Positions 11,011 through 24,209 of a stretch of DNA of 64,000 bases are shown here, piece by piece. How positions within the stretch are numbered: position 1 is the stretch's first letter; each line of letters begins with the position of its first letter. The notes under the pieces were generated by a model, which did not search any database, was not told the origin of the DNA, and saw only the letters and a program-made list of their open reading frames with translations. The position numbers and the translations under genes are program-made. Source of the stretch: Cavia porcellus (Eukaryota; Chordata; Mammalia; Rodentia; Caviidae); the NCBI RefSeq assembly GCF_034190915.1, contig NW_026947484.1, forward strand, positions 74,541,482 through 74,605,481, given 5' to 3'.

Positions 11011-11789
11011 GAACTCACCCCATCACTTGAGGTCTGCCTCTGCTAAAACATTTCTCCTGTATGTTCATTGATTCTGAATATTAAGTAAGTCCTTCCACAA
11101 TTGATTCCTGGGGCCTAAGGCATTGACTCTGAGGAAGCAAATGAAAAACAAGGGCCTCAAAGTTCAGGGAATTATAGTAAATTAAATTTAATGGGAGCTG
11201 CTGTGAACATTACAACCACAAAACAGTGCATCCGCAAACTATGAGCAGGAAGGGTGATGGATTTCTATTTTCTGTAAAGTAGGCTATTCTCAGGTTTGAG
11301 AATGAGGAAGAGATTGATGAAGAGACAGAAAGGAAACTAAATGGTGTTTGTTAATCAAAGTATCTTTTTAGTAAGGAGACCTTTTTCTCAGCAAAGCCGT
11401 AAGTGATACATCAGTTCGTGAACTTGATTCTTTCCACTATTCTGGTCATAAATTGAGTTGGACAAGAATCAAATCAAATTCAATGTTTAAGTTCAATGTT
11501 GACCTTATGATAAAATTTGCTTTGGTTCTCATCCAGTTTGGTCTGCTACCAGAACTGGGGAGAGACCTGAGTTTGCAAACCAAGGCACCACTGTAACTCA
11601 CCTCGGAAACTCACAGAAACTCATCTGATGCAGACATGCGCAGCCTATTAGCTAGGGCTCTTGGACAGCACGCACCATTCGGGTTATCTATAGTTACAAG
11701 TGAACATGTAACTATCCCCAAAACGAAACTATAAACCTCTGGAAGTAAGGGAGAGGACTCATTCACTCAGCACCATGTGCCCCACAGCT

Positions 11790-12005
11790 TCTGAAAGAAC
11801 CCGTATCTGTTAATCTCCAACATGCCAGGGACCCTGTAAGATAGTTGGGTCATATCCCTAGGGGATCATCCCAACTACTCTGCAAGATAAAGGGGCTTCT
11901 TTTCACATTATTGAAGCACTAAGCCTTACAGCAGTAACTAATTCACCCAAATTTGTGCACTGACCGAGCTAAGGTCCAAAGCCCATGCTCTTTCCTCCTG
12001 TCAAA
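11790..12005 (+). mobile_element. MIR SINE, diverged
   Basis: The end reads ctaaggtccaaagcccatgc, typical of the MIR 3' part. An aattcacccaaatttgtgca segment sits where the cttgcccaaggtcac core belongs. Confidence 0.5.
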
Positions 12006-12019
12006 TGCTGTTCAGGTCC

Positions 12020-12290
12020 TCTAGTAAGAACTCTGATAACAGTAATAGCCAACTGTGTCAAGGCCTTTCTCAAAGCCACGTCCTGTGGTACATGCTTTAC
12101 AGGTGTTATTTCAATTAATTTCCTCTGCAGCCCAAGAGAGCAGTAGTGTCATTAGCAGATAAGAAAACTGAGACCCAAAAGGCTGAATATAATTGCCTGA
12201 AATTTTAGGTCTCCTAGTAAGTGGTGGCATCAAGGTGTTAACTAGCCTGTCAGATTCCAGAGTGTGTACTCTTAACCATTCTCCTATATT
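12020..12290 (+). mobile_element. MIR SINE
   Basis: The sequence runs through acatgctttacaggtgttat, gataagaaaactgagaccca and ctagtaagtggtggcatc to the attccagagtgtgtactctt end. The core and flanks are in MIR order. Confidence 0.8.
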
Positions 12291-12303
12291 GGTTTCAAAA
12301 TAT

Positions 12304-12349
12304 AAATATTCACACTCACACACACATTCACATACTCACACTCACACAC
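12304..12349. repeat. Imperfect (CA)n microsatellite
   Basis: Interrupted cacaca/cactca runs. Confidence 0.7.
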
Positions 12350-12498
12350 CACATTACGTGTTTTGAGCAACTATATCAAGCCACATTTTTGTGACTTTTG
12401 TAACTGAATTATTCTTACAACCCTCAGGGCAATGCTGGTATTCAGTAATTTATAAAATGAACAAGTAATTGGAGATTTAATTTTAAAAAAAGAGAGCA

Positions 12499-12655
12499 GC
12501 TGGGCATGGTGGCACATACCTGTAATCCCAGTATGTTGTGAGGCTGAGGCAGGAGCACTGCTGTGAGTTTGATCCCAGCCTGGGCTACACAGTGAGTTTA
12601 AGGCCAGCCTGAACAGCATAGTGAAACTGTCTCAAAAAGACAAAAAACAAAACAT
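12499..12655 (+). mobile_element. B1 (7SL-derived) SINE
   Basis: gctgggcatggtggcacata, cctgtaatcccag, gaggctgaggcaggagcac, then the gtttaaggccagcctgaac duplication, ending in an A-rich tail. Close to the copy at 49554, so probably the same subfamily. Confidence 0.92.
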
Positions 12656-13619
12656 GAAAAACAAAAGACAGAGAGACAGAGCATCACAAATATCGCTAAT
12701 TACCAGCATAAGAAAAATCCAAAAACTCTTCTGTACTGTGTTTGCATTGGCAACATGATGGGTCCCACACTACTGCAGACCAGGAAAAATAAATGACTAG
12801 TAGAAATAAAAAGGCATGTGAGAGTCATCAGATAATACAAAGAAAAGATTTTAGTTTGTACAGTGAGTGTTGTATCAACTCCGTAATGACCCAAGTATCT
12901 TAAATGAACTGCACCAGCCAACCAGCTTGTACAAACAAAAGGAAAGGAAGCCTCGACTTAGGCTCAATTTTGCATCAGCAACAAAGTCCTCCCAAGTGGA
13001 TGACAAGTCCATAGGATGTCCAGGTGAACCTGAGGACGATATGGCATTCTTGGGATAGTAAAGAGCTTTGGATAAAATGTTAAAATGCCTTGGTTCCTCC
13101 TCTGGCTTTTCTAGCTTGGAGTAGTTTGTGCTGGCCATCAAGGATCTCTGCAGGGCTGTGAGACTCACTTTGGCCAGTGAAGTATGACCAGCAGTGAGAC
13201 ACCACTTTCAAGCAGAGCCTTTAAGATCAGTGCATGCCTTGCAAAGCTCTGAGCTGTCACGATCACAACTGACGTAGAAGGCATTTATCAGGTACCTCGA
13301 GTTACTACATAAAACGGCATGGAGGAGAGCCCTAGCTAACCGTGGAAACTGTTAGCTTAAAACAAATGTGCGTTTGAAGCTACTGAAATTATTGTTGTTA
13401 TTACTGCAGCGTAACTAGCTCAACCAGATTAGTTTAACAGCTATTGAACTGTGTAAGCCTGGGAAAGGCATTTATTTTACTTTAGTGAGTATCAACTTCT
13501 TCATGAGGGAAGAGATCAGCCTAGAACAGGAAAGGTTAATCTGGGGGGGCCATGAGTGGCTGTCAGGGTGACAATGCACCAAAATAAATAAATAAATGAA
13601 TAAAGCCAAAATTATAGGT
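12656..13619. other. Unassigned sequence
   Basis: No gene recognised. A short (AAAT)n run is at 13580-13603. Confidence 0.45.
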
Positions 13620-13621
13620 AA

Positions 13622-13645
13622 AGTGTGTATGTGTGTGTGTGTGTA
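13622..13645. repeat. (TG)n microsatellite
   Basis: agtgtgtatgtgtgtgtgtg-type run, short and interrupted. Confidence 0.8.
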
Positions 13646-14194
13646 ATGTACTTGCATGTGTATAGGTGTGAAAAAAGCAGCAAGAGAGAGACAGAACATG
13701 CATTTCTCTTGGGAGAGGCTTCATAGTATTTTTCAGATGTTAAGAAGGCCTGTATTACCAAAATGAGGTTAAGAGCTTGGATAATCTCTAAGGCCATTTA
13801 CAGCTTTAATGTGCTTTGTGGCGTCAAGAATAGGGAAAAATAGCTAATTAGGTTCCTCTCCGAACTGGTTATTTCAGGACTTGCCTCAAGTCAGATTTTA
13901 TTAAGGTTGTTTTTCAGTAATTATGTTTAAGAGTTCTGCTTAATAGAATTACAAATAGCAAAATCTCAGGAGGTATTCCTCAATGAAAAGTCGAGCAATT
14001 CTCTTTAACCAGAAAAGGAAAGTTTCTTCAAAAACTGAAAACAAGGACTCAGATAAATTTCGCAGAGGCACAAAGGTGGATCTATTCCTTGTGGGATAAG
14101 GGGGTCGCCCCTCCCAAAATACCTCCTCACACGTAAGATAATGCCCAAAAGGCTGGAGGGTAATAAGCTAGCTGGATGCAATGAATTCTTTTTA
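13646..14194. other. Unassigned sequence
   Basis: No gene or known repeat recognised. Confidence 0.45.
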
Positions 14195-14350
14195 ACATGA
14201 TAGCTGGGTATACAAGGTTAAGAGAGCGGACTCTACAGATAGACAGTCTGGGCTTAAACCCCGTAGGTACCTCTGAATCTCAGCATGCTGTTGGGGCACA
14301 CTTACTTCATCTAAAAATAGGGTCACTAATATTCAGTTGTCACAGGGGGA
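14195..14350 (-). mobile_element. MIR SINE
   Basis: Plus strand shows gagagcggactctacagata, gtctgggcttaaaccccgta, then acttcatctaaaaatagggt, which is MIR reversed. Confidence 0.65.
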
Positions 14351-16699
14351 GTCTGCTCAGCAAATACAGTCATGCATGGCAATTAAGGAGAGTTTACTGA
14401 GGGACTAGATGTCAAGCCGTACACAGGGTTAAGAGAAACCAGCAAGGCACACTGGAAACACTGAGATGGGTTAAACCAAAGATCATTTTATAATTTCCTG
14501 ATCAGAAGGAACACGGAGAGAAAAGGTCACCATAAAAAGCAGGCAGCTGTACCTATAGGGGAAAGACTATATATTAGGAGCTGTGGCTTCCAAAGGAAGT
14601 AGATACCATGAATCCCTGGTCTAGCAAGGAGGGAACCAGGAGAAGTGCTGGGATCTTCTCCTTCCTGTATCCAGTGGCAATTCCCATCAGTCAAAACCAA
14701 GCAGAAACCGATTGATAAGGTGTTGGAGAGCACTGAGCCTGGATACATATGCAGGGCTGTGGCGTGGCCCTGGCATGATGGCATGATTGAACTGAGAATG
14801 AGGAGATGCCTCAAGGGGCAGGACAGGCCACAGCTGAGGCCACCTGGAGACTTTCTGGATAGTTTTTCTTAATTAGCATTGTCTAAAGGGTCCTTGAACC
14901 CTTCCCAAATGCTGTTCAAGTTTCCTCCATTGTCCACTTAACTCCCTACTTGTTGATTAAATATGGGCTGTCTGGCATCATTCGGCCGGCTAGCAGAGTT
15001 ATGAACTCTGCTGAGGATTTCACTCTTCCTGCAGCCCTAAAGACTATGTGCGTCACATTCTTTCTTTGCTGTGCAACCATTTGGGGGATTGTGGGTCTAA
15101 GAACAGACCCCAACAGCAAGGGATCTGTTGAGATGGTCTACAAAGCCAGGCTCCTGGAGTATGGAAGAGAATGAAAATGGACAGAGAAGATGGAGGAGAA
15201 ATGACCTGAATACAGCTCCTTTGCTTGGAGCAGAGGGCCAGGTGTTACAGGGCTGCTCCTGAATGCTCTGACTCAGGATAAACCAGAATACTGTGCTATG
15301 GGAACATGGGGTCTGCACCTCCTCTGTGAGTCCAGAAGGCTGCCTAGGGCTGCTGTGCTCAGCTTTGGAGTGTGACGACACCAGCTCTCTGTTGACTCTT
15401 TCCACTGCAATCCCAGCAGGCAGCTCCTACCTTCTGGCTGCTTAGGATAGATGCCATTCTATGTAGCAAGGTCTACGACACAATCAGGTTCTTATGCACA
15501 TATCCAGGAGGTAAATTTCCTTCTAGGTGCCAAAATACAGAACTTTCTGTTTAAAATGCAGGGTGTAGTGTTTGGACTGTCTGTGCTCTGCAGAAGTTTT
15601 CATATTAAATTATGCAGAATCTTGTTTTAAAAAGACATAAATAAATTGTTGATGGGCATAGATATGAGTGGCTATGGAATTGGCTGCAACACAAGGACAG
15701 GTTTTGGTTAATCATTTTCTGATTGTACTCTGCAAAAGTATCTTGCCCCCAGAGAAAGATTGAGAGACTATGACGTCCAGGGCTTATAACCCATCTACTG
15801 TCTGTGAGACTTATCTGGGGTCAGGCACCCAGTGCTTTTACCCACCCATTCTCCTCTGACTTTTCCTGGAAAAAAATGTCTGTCCTCCAATAGAAGATGT
15901 TTGGGTGGCCCTATGCATATGTAACCTGAGCTTAACCTGGGATACTTAGATTCTCTTCCTTGGGAATATGGACCTGAAAGAGAATGATACAAGTTTGGGG
16001 AAGTGATTGGAGAATCAATCCAATTGATAGAACACCCTAGATCATTCTTACTTTTTTCTCGCTTCCTCAAGAATAAACCAAGTAAAGTCAGATCCTTGTC
16101 TGCCAAGGGCTGGTGATATAGCATTGTCTTCTGTTTCCTGAGATGTTCCTTACCTTATAATTTACTATTTTTGGGCTTAAGTTAGTAAGCCAGACCCAAA
16201 AATATGGTCCAAATTTGAAGACTGACAAAAATAATGACCTGGATAAAGTTTTAGAAAGTTTTTGCTTTGCTTTACCCCCACGCCTGCCAAAAAGCAACGT
16301 AAGCAATGCAAAACAGAAAAGATAAATGTGAGCAACAGGTCTTAGAGATTCTCCTAGGGATGCAGTGAGTTCAGAGATCAGCACATCCAATGTAATGTGG
16401 GAAATTTGCTTTGTATACTCTTTTGTCTACACAAGGACTGAGTTGGTACCCAACGAGCTTCCCAACTGTGGACACAGAAGAAGACTTTTGCTTCTCCACA
16501 GTGGCTTGTTTCCTGTCAGGTTCTGTTGAGCCCATAATAGATTTGGCCTCTGTCCCTATCAAGCATCCTGATGCATACAGCTGGGGTATACTAGTTCCTC
16601 TGTCATCTGAGCATCACGTAGACCCCATGGAATCACCCATAGTTCCTTTTTGCATACTCTTCAGGATTATTATGGGGAAGACATGTTTGTATGTATTAT
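14351..16699. other. Unassigned sequence, no gene seen
   Basis: Over 2.3 kb without a recognised family. Open frames are short and mutually overlapping on both strands, as expected by chance. Confidence 0.45.
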
Positions 16700-16895
16700 C
16701 ACTAACCTTCTTAACAGCTCACCAGGGTAAGAATTATTTTGTTATCTTACAGAAGAATAAAATAAAGGCTCCCATAAGTGGACTTCACTTGCCCAGCATC
16801 ACAAAGAGAGCTGTTATGCTGCAGAATAAGAATTCAAACCCAGATCTACCTGACTTTAAAATCCTCATTCCTGCCCTTCCCACCTTGGTCCTAGC
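16700..16895 (+). mobile_element. MIR SINE
   Basis: cacttgcccagcatcacaaa followed by attcaaacccagatctacct and ctgactttaaaatcctcatt is the MIR core and 3' part. It makes up about half of a 175-codon open frame (16411-16938), which argues against that frame being a gene. Confidence 0.8.
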
Positions 16896-19800
16896 ACTGA
16901 TTTTAATCCAAGTCTTTTCACCTTTTGCCTCTCTGTAGCCATAGATGAAGGGTTTAATTGAACCCTTACATAAGATTGACAGGCTGAGGTAAATGGGAGC
17001 TGAATGAGAACATCAGGTTAAGTAAAAACAGTTTGTGCTGTGAACTATCTACTTCTATTATTTTGTGCTTTTCAATGGGTACTTGTTTCTCTTTTTTCCA
17101 AAATGAATCTTCAGCACTCTCTTTGGTTTGGAATTGAAAATTCTCCTCCCTACTCTGATCTAGTGACAAGCCACAGAGGGAAAAGTTTATCTTATCTCTA
17201 TGTGCATTTCTATATTTTTTCTCTACAACTGCTCTCCAAAGTCTCAATGGATGCTTCTGTTTTCAAATTTTAGCCAAAATATCTCCTGCATGATAGAAAA
17301 TTGCAGGAATCACCATCATTATTAACTGAGTCTTTTTATGCTAATTCAGCTACACATTCTAAGCTCTAAAATAGCCAGAAACCTAGATGAAGGGGCTTTT
17401 CTGTCTCATTTTCCCAGTCTCAGGTGTGTTCAGATGACCAAAAAATGCAAACTTCTGTGACCCAGGTGACAAGCTGCATCAGAAAATCTGTCCTTTTAAC
17501 AAAATGTAAGACCAGCAGCTCTGCCCTTCCCCCACTCCCAAGGTATAGGTTTTCATCTCAGACAAAGAAATAACTGGATTTCTGCACTGTGCTCTGTGAT
17601 CTACGCTGCCAGCTGCATGGCTCTAAAACCATTAACTCCTCGCAGAGCATTTTACCTCTGCACAAGGAAAAGGTAAAAAGGAGAAACACACTGCTCTGGG
17701 CCAAGTGAAAGGGAAACAGTTTTTAAGCAGAGCAATGCAAATCCCAGAAATATACCGCCCATCTCAATTGGCCTGAAATTATGGCCAACGTCTGAGGATG
17801 AAAGCCAGAGAACTTGGAAGAGCAGGCTTTTGCCTTCAAGAGCAACCCATACATTACCCAGTGGTTATGAGGAAAGGGTCTGGAATTCCAGCATGGGTTG
17901 CATCTCTCCCTCCTTTTGACTTGGCTTGGCTCAAGTATCCTTCATTCAGAGGTCAGAGCCCTCTGAATCAGTGATGAAACCAGTCCTTTGTGTTATCTGC
18001 CTACATTTACTCCTCTGTGCTCTAGGGCTTTAAATTCATGGGATCCTCTCCCAGGTGAATGGGAACTGAACACCTGCAGTAGAAAGAGAAATTCTAGGCA
18101 AATGCCCAGGCAGATGCTGAAAGATTCTTCTCCAAGCCCCAACATAGTGGCTTTATCCCCCTAATTCATGAAGAGTTATGGGTAAATGGGAAATGTTGCT
18201 TGGTGAACAAAGGCAAATTGAACGCAATCCTTCCTGGCAGCGATGCAGGAAGAACCCTCACCACACCTCTCAATGCACTGCTTCATAGTTTTCTTGTACA
18301 TGGAATCAAAACTCGACAAAAATTCGCTCTTCCCTTTTGTTTAATGCTTTAAGGCACAGTCACATTTTAGAAAGATAGGAAAACTTCTGAGGGTGTGGTT
18401 AACTGTGGGTACCTCCCCAAACTCTCTTAGAATTTCCCCCAGGATTACCTGTATAACACACACTTAAGTCCATGGAGACAAGTGGAAATACCCTCCTATA
18501 GACATGAGACCAAACAAAAGTCAGTGTTAGCAAAACATCTAAAGTTTCAAAAGTGTTTGGAGAGTCTCTTGTTCACTGAATCCAGCCTTTGCTCAAAGTC
18601 CTTCAGATTAAAGACGGCATCTTGTCACTTCGTTTAAACATTATTGCTCAGTGACTTTTGGTTAAGACAACTGAGATTAGCACCTGTTTGAACAGCTGCT
18701 GAGAATTAATGGAGAAATGATTCTTCTCTGATCCTGGGGGGATCTTTAAAAAAACAGGCTTTGGTCCCTTTTTCCTTTCAACCAGAGTTAGTTGACCTTG
18801 GCCTTGCAGCATTTTGTTCAACTCTCCCTTCTAACCTTCTGAAAGGGACTGCCGAGAGTTACTTTATTTGGAGGTTTGCACAAAGAATGCAGGCTTGCTT
18901 GGCCACATTCTTGGAGTCTTAATATTTGAATTTTTAAAATTTGAGGCAAAGTGGACTTGTAGTTGAAGAACTTGGAAGCCATTCCTCCAAACAACTTGAA
19001 TAGTTTGCAATTACGTGGTCAGTGCCAGTCACCATTAGAGATTTTTCACAATCACTATGAAAAGAAAGAGCCACAAAAGTAGAATGTCAGCCAGCAAATA
19101 AGTAGGTTACATTTGAGCAGATGGTTAATATTACGGGGAAGGATGTCCAGACTCATGATTTTCTTTTTCCTTAACAGCAATATCAACAAAACAAGGCAAC
19201 CCTGCTCAGGCATTTAAGGTGAAGAGCTGCACGGGGTTCATATTTAGGCTTAGCTCATGGGTAGTTTCTACCAGTCAACTACTGTCACTGATAATCACTA
19301 CATGGCAAGATTGGCCTTATGATGAGACCTGTCTTCTCTGCCAAATGGATTGCTTTTTCAGTTGCTGGTTTTCTACATTCATCAGAGCCTTGAAAATTAT
19401 TTCCTTGAATCCAGTAATGTGAAATATTGCACTTTGGTTTGCCCTTTTCCCTCCAGAGTTAATTAGTGTTTTTTTTAAAAAACATCCTGTCTGATTTATA
19501 ACCACAATTAGCTGCATACAGTGTTGGGTTGATAGTAGTATTTTAATTCCAGTACATTAACTGGTGGTTGATGCAGTAGTACATACTTGCTGAAGGATAA
19601 AAAAGCATTTCTAGAATATTCTGTACTTCCTCTCCTTGTGGGGGCATGTGCAATAGTGTAGAAAGTCCTGGCAGCAATATGGGGGAAGTTAAAAGGCATA
19701 GGGAAACTCATCCTACCGTCCCTCTCTGTGCTGACTTGTTAGCTCTGTTCTATAGTGAAAGCCTTTGTCAAGGTCACTTGTTCATATATGAAAAGTTTTT

Positions 19801-21059
19801 ACAGAAGATACATTGAAGGAAGTGAAAGAAGAATCTCAAGGAAACACGAAGCATTGAAATTCTCACCAAAGTTCGTTCTGTACCTTGATGTCACACAGCT
19901 ACACTGGGATCCAAGCATATACCCTGAGCACTTACATAGTTCCACAATATTCTCTGGAAAAATACAGATGGTGCCATTACACCACCTCACACATCCAGAA
20001 GAGCATAGTTTTGGTAGGACACATCTTCAAAACATAAACAATTTCATTTGTGCTCAATGTTTGCCTGAGACTGGCCAGACAAAAAGGAACAGAAATCACT
20101 CACTTAGTTCTGCTTTAAGTCTTTGGAACCTTAGTCCAAGTATTTTGTGACCCATACCCTCAAGCTGGAAACATTAAGTTATGAAGCTAATTCACTCTAG
20201 CATCATAGGTGACGCCCTGCCTTCACAGTTTTGGAAACACAGATCATCATTAAGTTACCCTTCAGCAACAGCACTGCTGGCCCTGTGTGTCTGTGAGTTC
20301 TGCATATAAAGAACCATCCAACTCTCTATCAGACATATATGAGAGCAAACTGCATGTACTGAGTTGTACAGATTTTTTTTAAATTTGTATTTTCTGAATA
20401 AACCAATATAACTGTTTATATAGAACTTACATAAGATATCCTAAGAAATCTAGAGGATGTATATAGATTGTATGCAAACACTATGCTATCTATATGCTGT
20501 ATAGGATATGAGTAATTGCAGAGTTCAGAATCTGTAGTGATAATGGTATATGTGTATGTGTATGTGTGTGTATGAGGAGTGGGTCCTGGGCATATCATCT
20601 GTAGATCTGGGGTCTTGTCTTCAGTTTAGGGGCAGTCCTATATGCCAAAGACTCTGCTAGATGTGACGGAGGATAGAGTTAGGCAAAGCATGGCCTTATC
20701 ATAGATAGTGCTGATAGAGTGAAGTTGGATAGAGTGAGATGTGTACACATGGAAAGGTGGTTAAGAAAACACAATGTCACAGCAAGTGGCTATGGAATTG
20801 TGGGGGCATGGGATGGGAACGTCTTCAGGTAGTGAATGTCTCGCAGGCTCCACCCTGTGACCATGATGTGGTGAAAGACTGGAAGGCTAGGGAGAGAGAC
20901 ATGACCAGAAATAGGAATAGGTAAGCAACAAGATCTCTGGATTTGCCTTTATTTTGTGCTGTACTTTTTTCTTGCCCGTGCATTCCAAGTTTGAGCCACC
21001 TACTAGCTACTTCCAAAAGCTTTTCTGTCTACCAAGATCCCGGTAGGGGCTTCATCCAT
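16896..21059. other. Unassigned, low-repeat block
   Basis: The longest stretch (about 4.2 kb) with no recognised interspersed repeat except a short TG-rich run at 20543-20576. No coding exon is visible. Low repeat density and balanced composition at 17400-19000 would suit conserved noncoding or regulatory DNA, but nothing in the sequence proves it. Confidence 0.4.
20543..20576. repeat. (TATGTG)n microsatellite
   Basis: Interrupted tatgtg/tgtgtg units. Confidence 0.75.
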
Positions 21060-21205
21060 TTTACCTTATTTAGTCCACATTAAACCTTTAAGGTAGATAC
21101 TATTACTGTTCACATTTCACAGATGAGGAAACAGAGGCTTTGCTCCAAAGTTAACTGCCAGGGAAACTGAGGATCAGCATACCTAGCCCCAGTCTCAGTC
21201 TCAGA
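21060..21205 (+). mobile_element. MIR SINE
   Basis: aaggtagatactattactgt, then cacagatgaggaaacagagg: a clear MIR core with a short 3' part. Confidence 0.8.
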
Positions 21206-22426
21206 TCTGAGCACTACCACACACCACTGCTACTTTTCTATCCCACTGCTTTCACACGGTGTAGAATGTCAGATCTAACCTCAAAACACAACTCTTCTAT
21301 CCCTACTCCTACCTACGAATGCTTAGAATCTCTTTGCTGTCTAAACTCACAGCTCCCACACCAGGCTGAGGTCAAGAGCCCAGTTTGGCTTTGCCTACCC
21401 TGGCAACAGGGCTCTTCTCATAGCTTCATAATGAAAGTTCTCCATTCTAACCAATCTGCTCTGCTCTTTAGCCCCAGAACACACCTGCAGGTTTGTATTT
21501 TCTGCAGGAGCCGGCCAAGGGCAGAGCTGAAGATCTGGCTCCTCTAGATGCAACCCAAGATGGATTTGTAATTTTATCACTTTCTTCTTGATTCAAATTC
21601 TGTTCATCTTCAGTGAAAATCACCAAGTAGGACTTTGTTTGAAAATGAGAATTAATTCCATTTCAGATCTCTCCTGTATTATTTTTATTATACTTTTGCA
21701 CTTTTTAACCTGATGCCAGACTTTGTATGCACCTCTGTTCACTCTTACCACCTTCTGTTCATTTTTTCCAACCTAGAAAGATCCTTTAATACTGATTATT
21801 TTTACTCACCCATTGACATTGCCTATCCATAGAGTTAGTAACTGTATCATTTACATATCCCATCCACATTGATTTAAATATATAAATACGTGTGTATATC
21901 TGTGTATAAGTATATATAAATAGGATTTGACCAAAGGTAGCAGATAACATTGGTTTTGGTTTTTGTTGTCCAAATGGCTTTGATTTATTAAATCAACATA
22001 CTTTGGGTCCATGTGTTTGGGTAAATATGAAACCACCTAAATTGTCTATGATTCAGTCTACATTTGCTTATCTTATCTGCATAATTATCATATGGGTTTA
22101 TCAAAAGCTTTGTTGAATCCCTATTTTTTTCACTTTGTTGAACCTTATTTGCTTACCACAGACATATATCATAATAAACCTGATAATTTTAACTTCAAGT
22201 CACCTTATTTGGAGATAAATGACTCTTAATTTATTTATTCTTGTTCCTGGTGTTGACTTATTTTTCTCAGTGCTTGCAAGCTACTCATTTACTAATCCAA
22301 GCTAAAATTTCACCAAGAATTAACACCAACTTTGTGCTTCTAGTAATGCCTGTTTCAAGACTGGAATGTACCCTTTTTTATTTTCTTTTTCAGAGAGATT
22401 TTCCAGTTCTGGAGCAGTGACCCTTG
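21206..22426. other. Unassigned sequence
   Basis: No gene recognised. An AT-rich tata-type run lies at 21876-21920. Confidence 0.45.
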
Positions 22427-22935
22427 TATTAGTTTCCTACTGCTGCTGTAACAAATTATCAAAGACTTTCTGGCTTTAAACAATGCAGATTACTTTTTTC
22501 TTTTCCATTACAGCTCTGAAGGCCAAGTCTAAAATCAGTTCCACTGGCTACAATCAACTTATCTGCAGGCTGTCTCTCTGCAGAGTCTGAGGAGAGAACC
22601 CCTTCCCTCGTTTCTTCAGCATCTAGCGGCCACCCACATTACTTGACTCATGTTTCTTGGCCCTGAGCCCTCGGCAGTGGCAGCGGTGGCAATGACCCAA
22701 CCTTTGTTCCCATCCTCAAGTCATCTTTTCTTCTCTAACCCTCCCACCTCCCTCTCGTGAGAACCTTTGTGATCACATAGATGATGGGATAATCTTTCCA
22801 TCTCGACAGCCTTGATTTGATCACATCTGCAAAGTTTTATTTGGCTTGCTTTTTGTTTTGGTTTGCTTTATGTCATGTAAAATAGCATATTTACAGATTT
22901 TGTGGATTAGGACATGAACATCTTTGAAAAAGACC
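22427..22935 (-). mobile_element. MLT1-like LTR
   Basis: Reversed LTR landmarks: ttagtttcctactgctgctg, taacaaattatc, cattacagctctgaaggcca, and at the right tggattaggacatgaacatc. These are the conserved ends of an old MaLR-type LTR. The middle is diverged. Confidence 0.7.
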
Positions 22936-24083
22936 ATTAGCCTGCTTACCACAGATCCCAACACCTAACAAATGAGCAAGACGCTCCAGTGTCTTTGCAT
23001 AGGATTTCTTTCCTTTAATTACTGACTTCGCTTCAGTGAGCTTGTGCTTTTACTACCATCTTTAGTCTTTTGGAACCGATTCTCTCCTTCCATGTTGAAA
23101 ACTCCTTTTCTGAAAAGGAGAGAGGCAGCCCAAACTGGCAGCTAAGTGGTTCTATTTTTTCTGTCATTTAGTTTGATACCACCACTTCCTTCTTTGTTTA
23201 TCTTCTGGTTTAGAAAATAAGTGGAAAGAATAAGCTTTCCAGTTTTAATATTTTCTCAAGTCTCAGTTTATCAGGGCCAGGCTATTCCTCTTGTGCAGAT
23301 TTGTGCTACATCCATGGTTTAGACTCAGTCTTGACAGGATGCCATTCCACCAAGATTCTGTTTTTGTTCTTTCTAAATCTGGCTTTGGATAGTTTCTTGG
23401 GCTCACTCAGTTGCTTTAATGTCTCCTCTGTGTCCTTCTCATTAGGATAACCCAAGATTACAGAGTAAGACTCCTGTTTTTGGAGCTACTTATTCTTCTT
23501 AAGTGACAGTGCCCGTTAGAAGACACCATGATCTCACTGTACTTCACTGATTTTTAAACCAAAGGATGTGTCTGAACATGCCCATTTGTTCCCTCTCTCC
23601 ACTGTTACAAATTCCGAGGTGACTCAGTCACTTCCTCCCATGTTCCCCATACCTTCTGTTGTACCAACTGGCTTTTCCTTTTTGGTAAGAATTAAGTGGA
23701 GGCTCTATTCATTTGTCCTCTAATCAGCTGTTCCGCTTTTAGCAGCAGGAGCCTCCCAGCAGATGTTGGAAAGTTGAAATCATGACATCACCTCATCACG
23801 ATTACAGGGCCAAGTGGCCCCTGCCTCTCCCTGCTTCTCTGCACCCTTCATCTCTGACCACACTCCCCACACAGTTCTGAAGTTTTCCACACGGTACTTG
23901 CTTGCATCTAGTGCTCTGACTTAAATAGGAAGCTGAGGGTGAGAAAGGTTAGAACAACACCTAGATACATGTCTAGGCGTACATCAGAACATGGGGGTCA
24001 AGCCAGTCTGCAGATCCTGGAAGCACATGAGTAGAAGGTAAGCATGCTAATTTAATCTAGGGGCTACCTATGATTCCAGGAAC
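22936..24083. other. Unassigned sequence
   Basis: No gene recognised. It includes a perfect 9+1+9 palindrome at 23102-23120. Confidence 0.45.
23102..23120. repeat. Perfect palindrome
   Basis: ctccttttc, one base, gaaaaggag. Purine/pyrimidine-asymmetric arms. Confidence 0.9.
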
Positions 24084-24098
24084 AAGAATTGCATTCCA

Positions 24099-24194
24099 GC
24101 TGGGGATATAGTTCAGTAGCCTGGCAAGCCTGAGGTTATGAGTTTGATTCCTGATACCAAAAAAAAAAAAAAAAAAAAAAAAGAAGAAGAAGAA
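24099..24194 (+). mobile_element. ID SINE with internal deletion
   Basis: gctggggatatagttcagta is joined directly to cctggcaagcctgaggttat, so about 15 bases of the body are missing relative to the other IDs here. It ends in A24 (24159-24182) and GAA repeats. Flanks 24084-24098 (aagaattgcattcca) and 24195-24209 (ataattgcactccca) are near-identical target duplications. Confidence 0.9.
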
Positions 24195-24209
24195 ATAATT
24201 GCACTCCCA

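Larger units (their letters stand above)
9999..11789. other. Unassigned sequence with small repeats
   Basis: No gene recognised. It contains a 19-base direct repeat (10799 and 10836) and a perfect 12-base-stem inverted repeat at 10982-11010, listed separately. Confidence 0.45.

Noticed and set aside
16411..16938. 175-codon open frame on plus
   Set aside because: Its 3' half is a MIR SINE. No splice context and no recognisable domain. Length is within chance for 64 kb of six-frame sequence.
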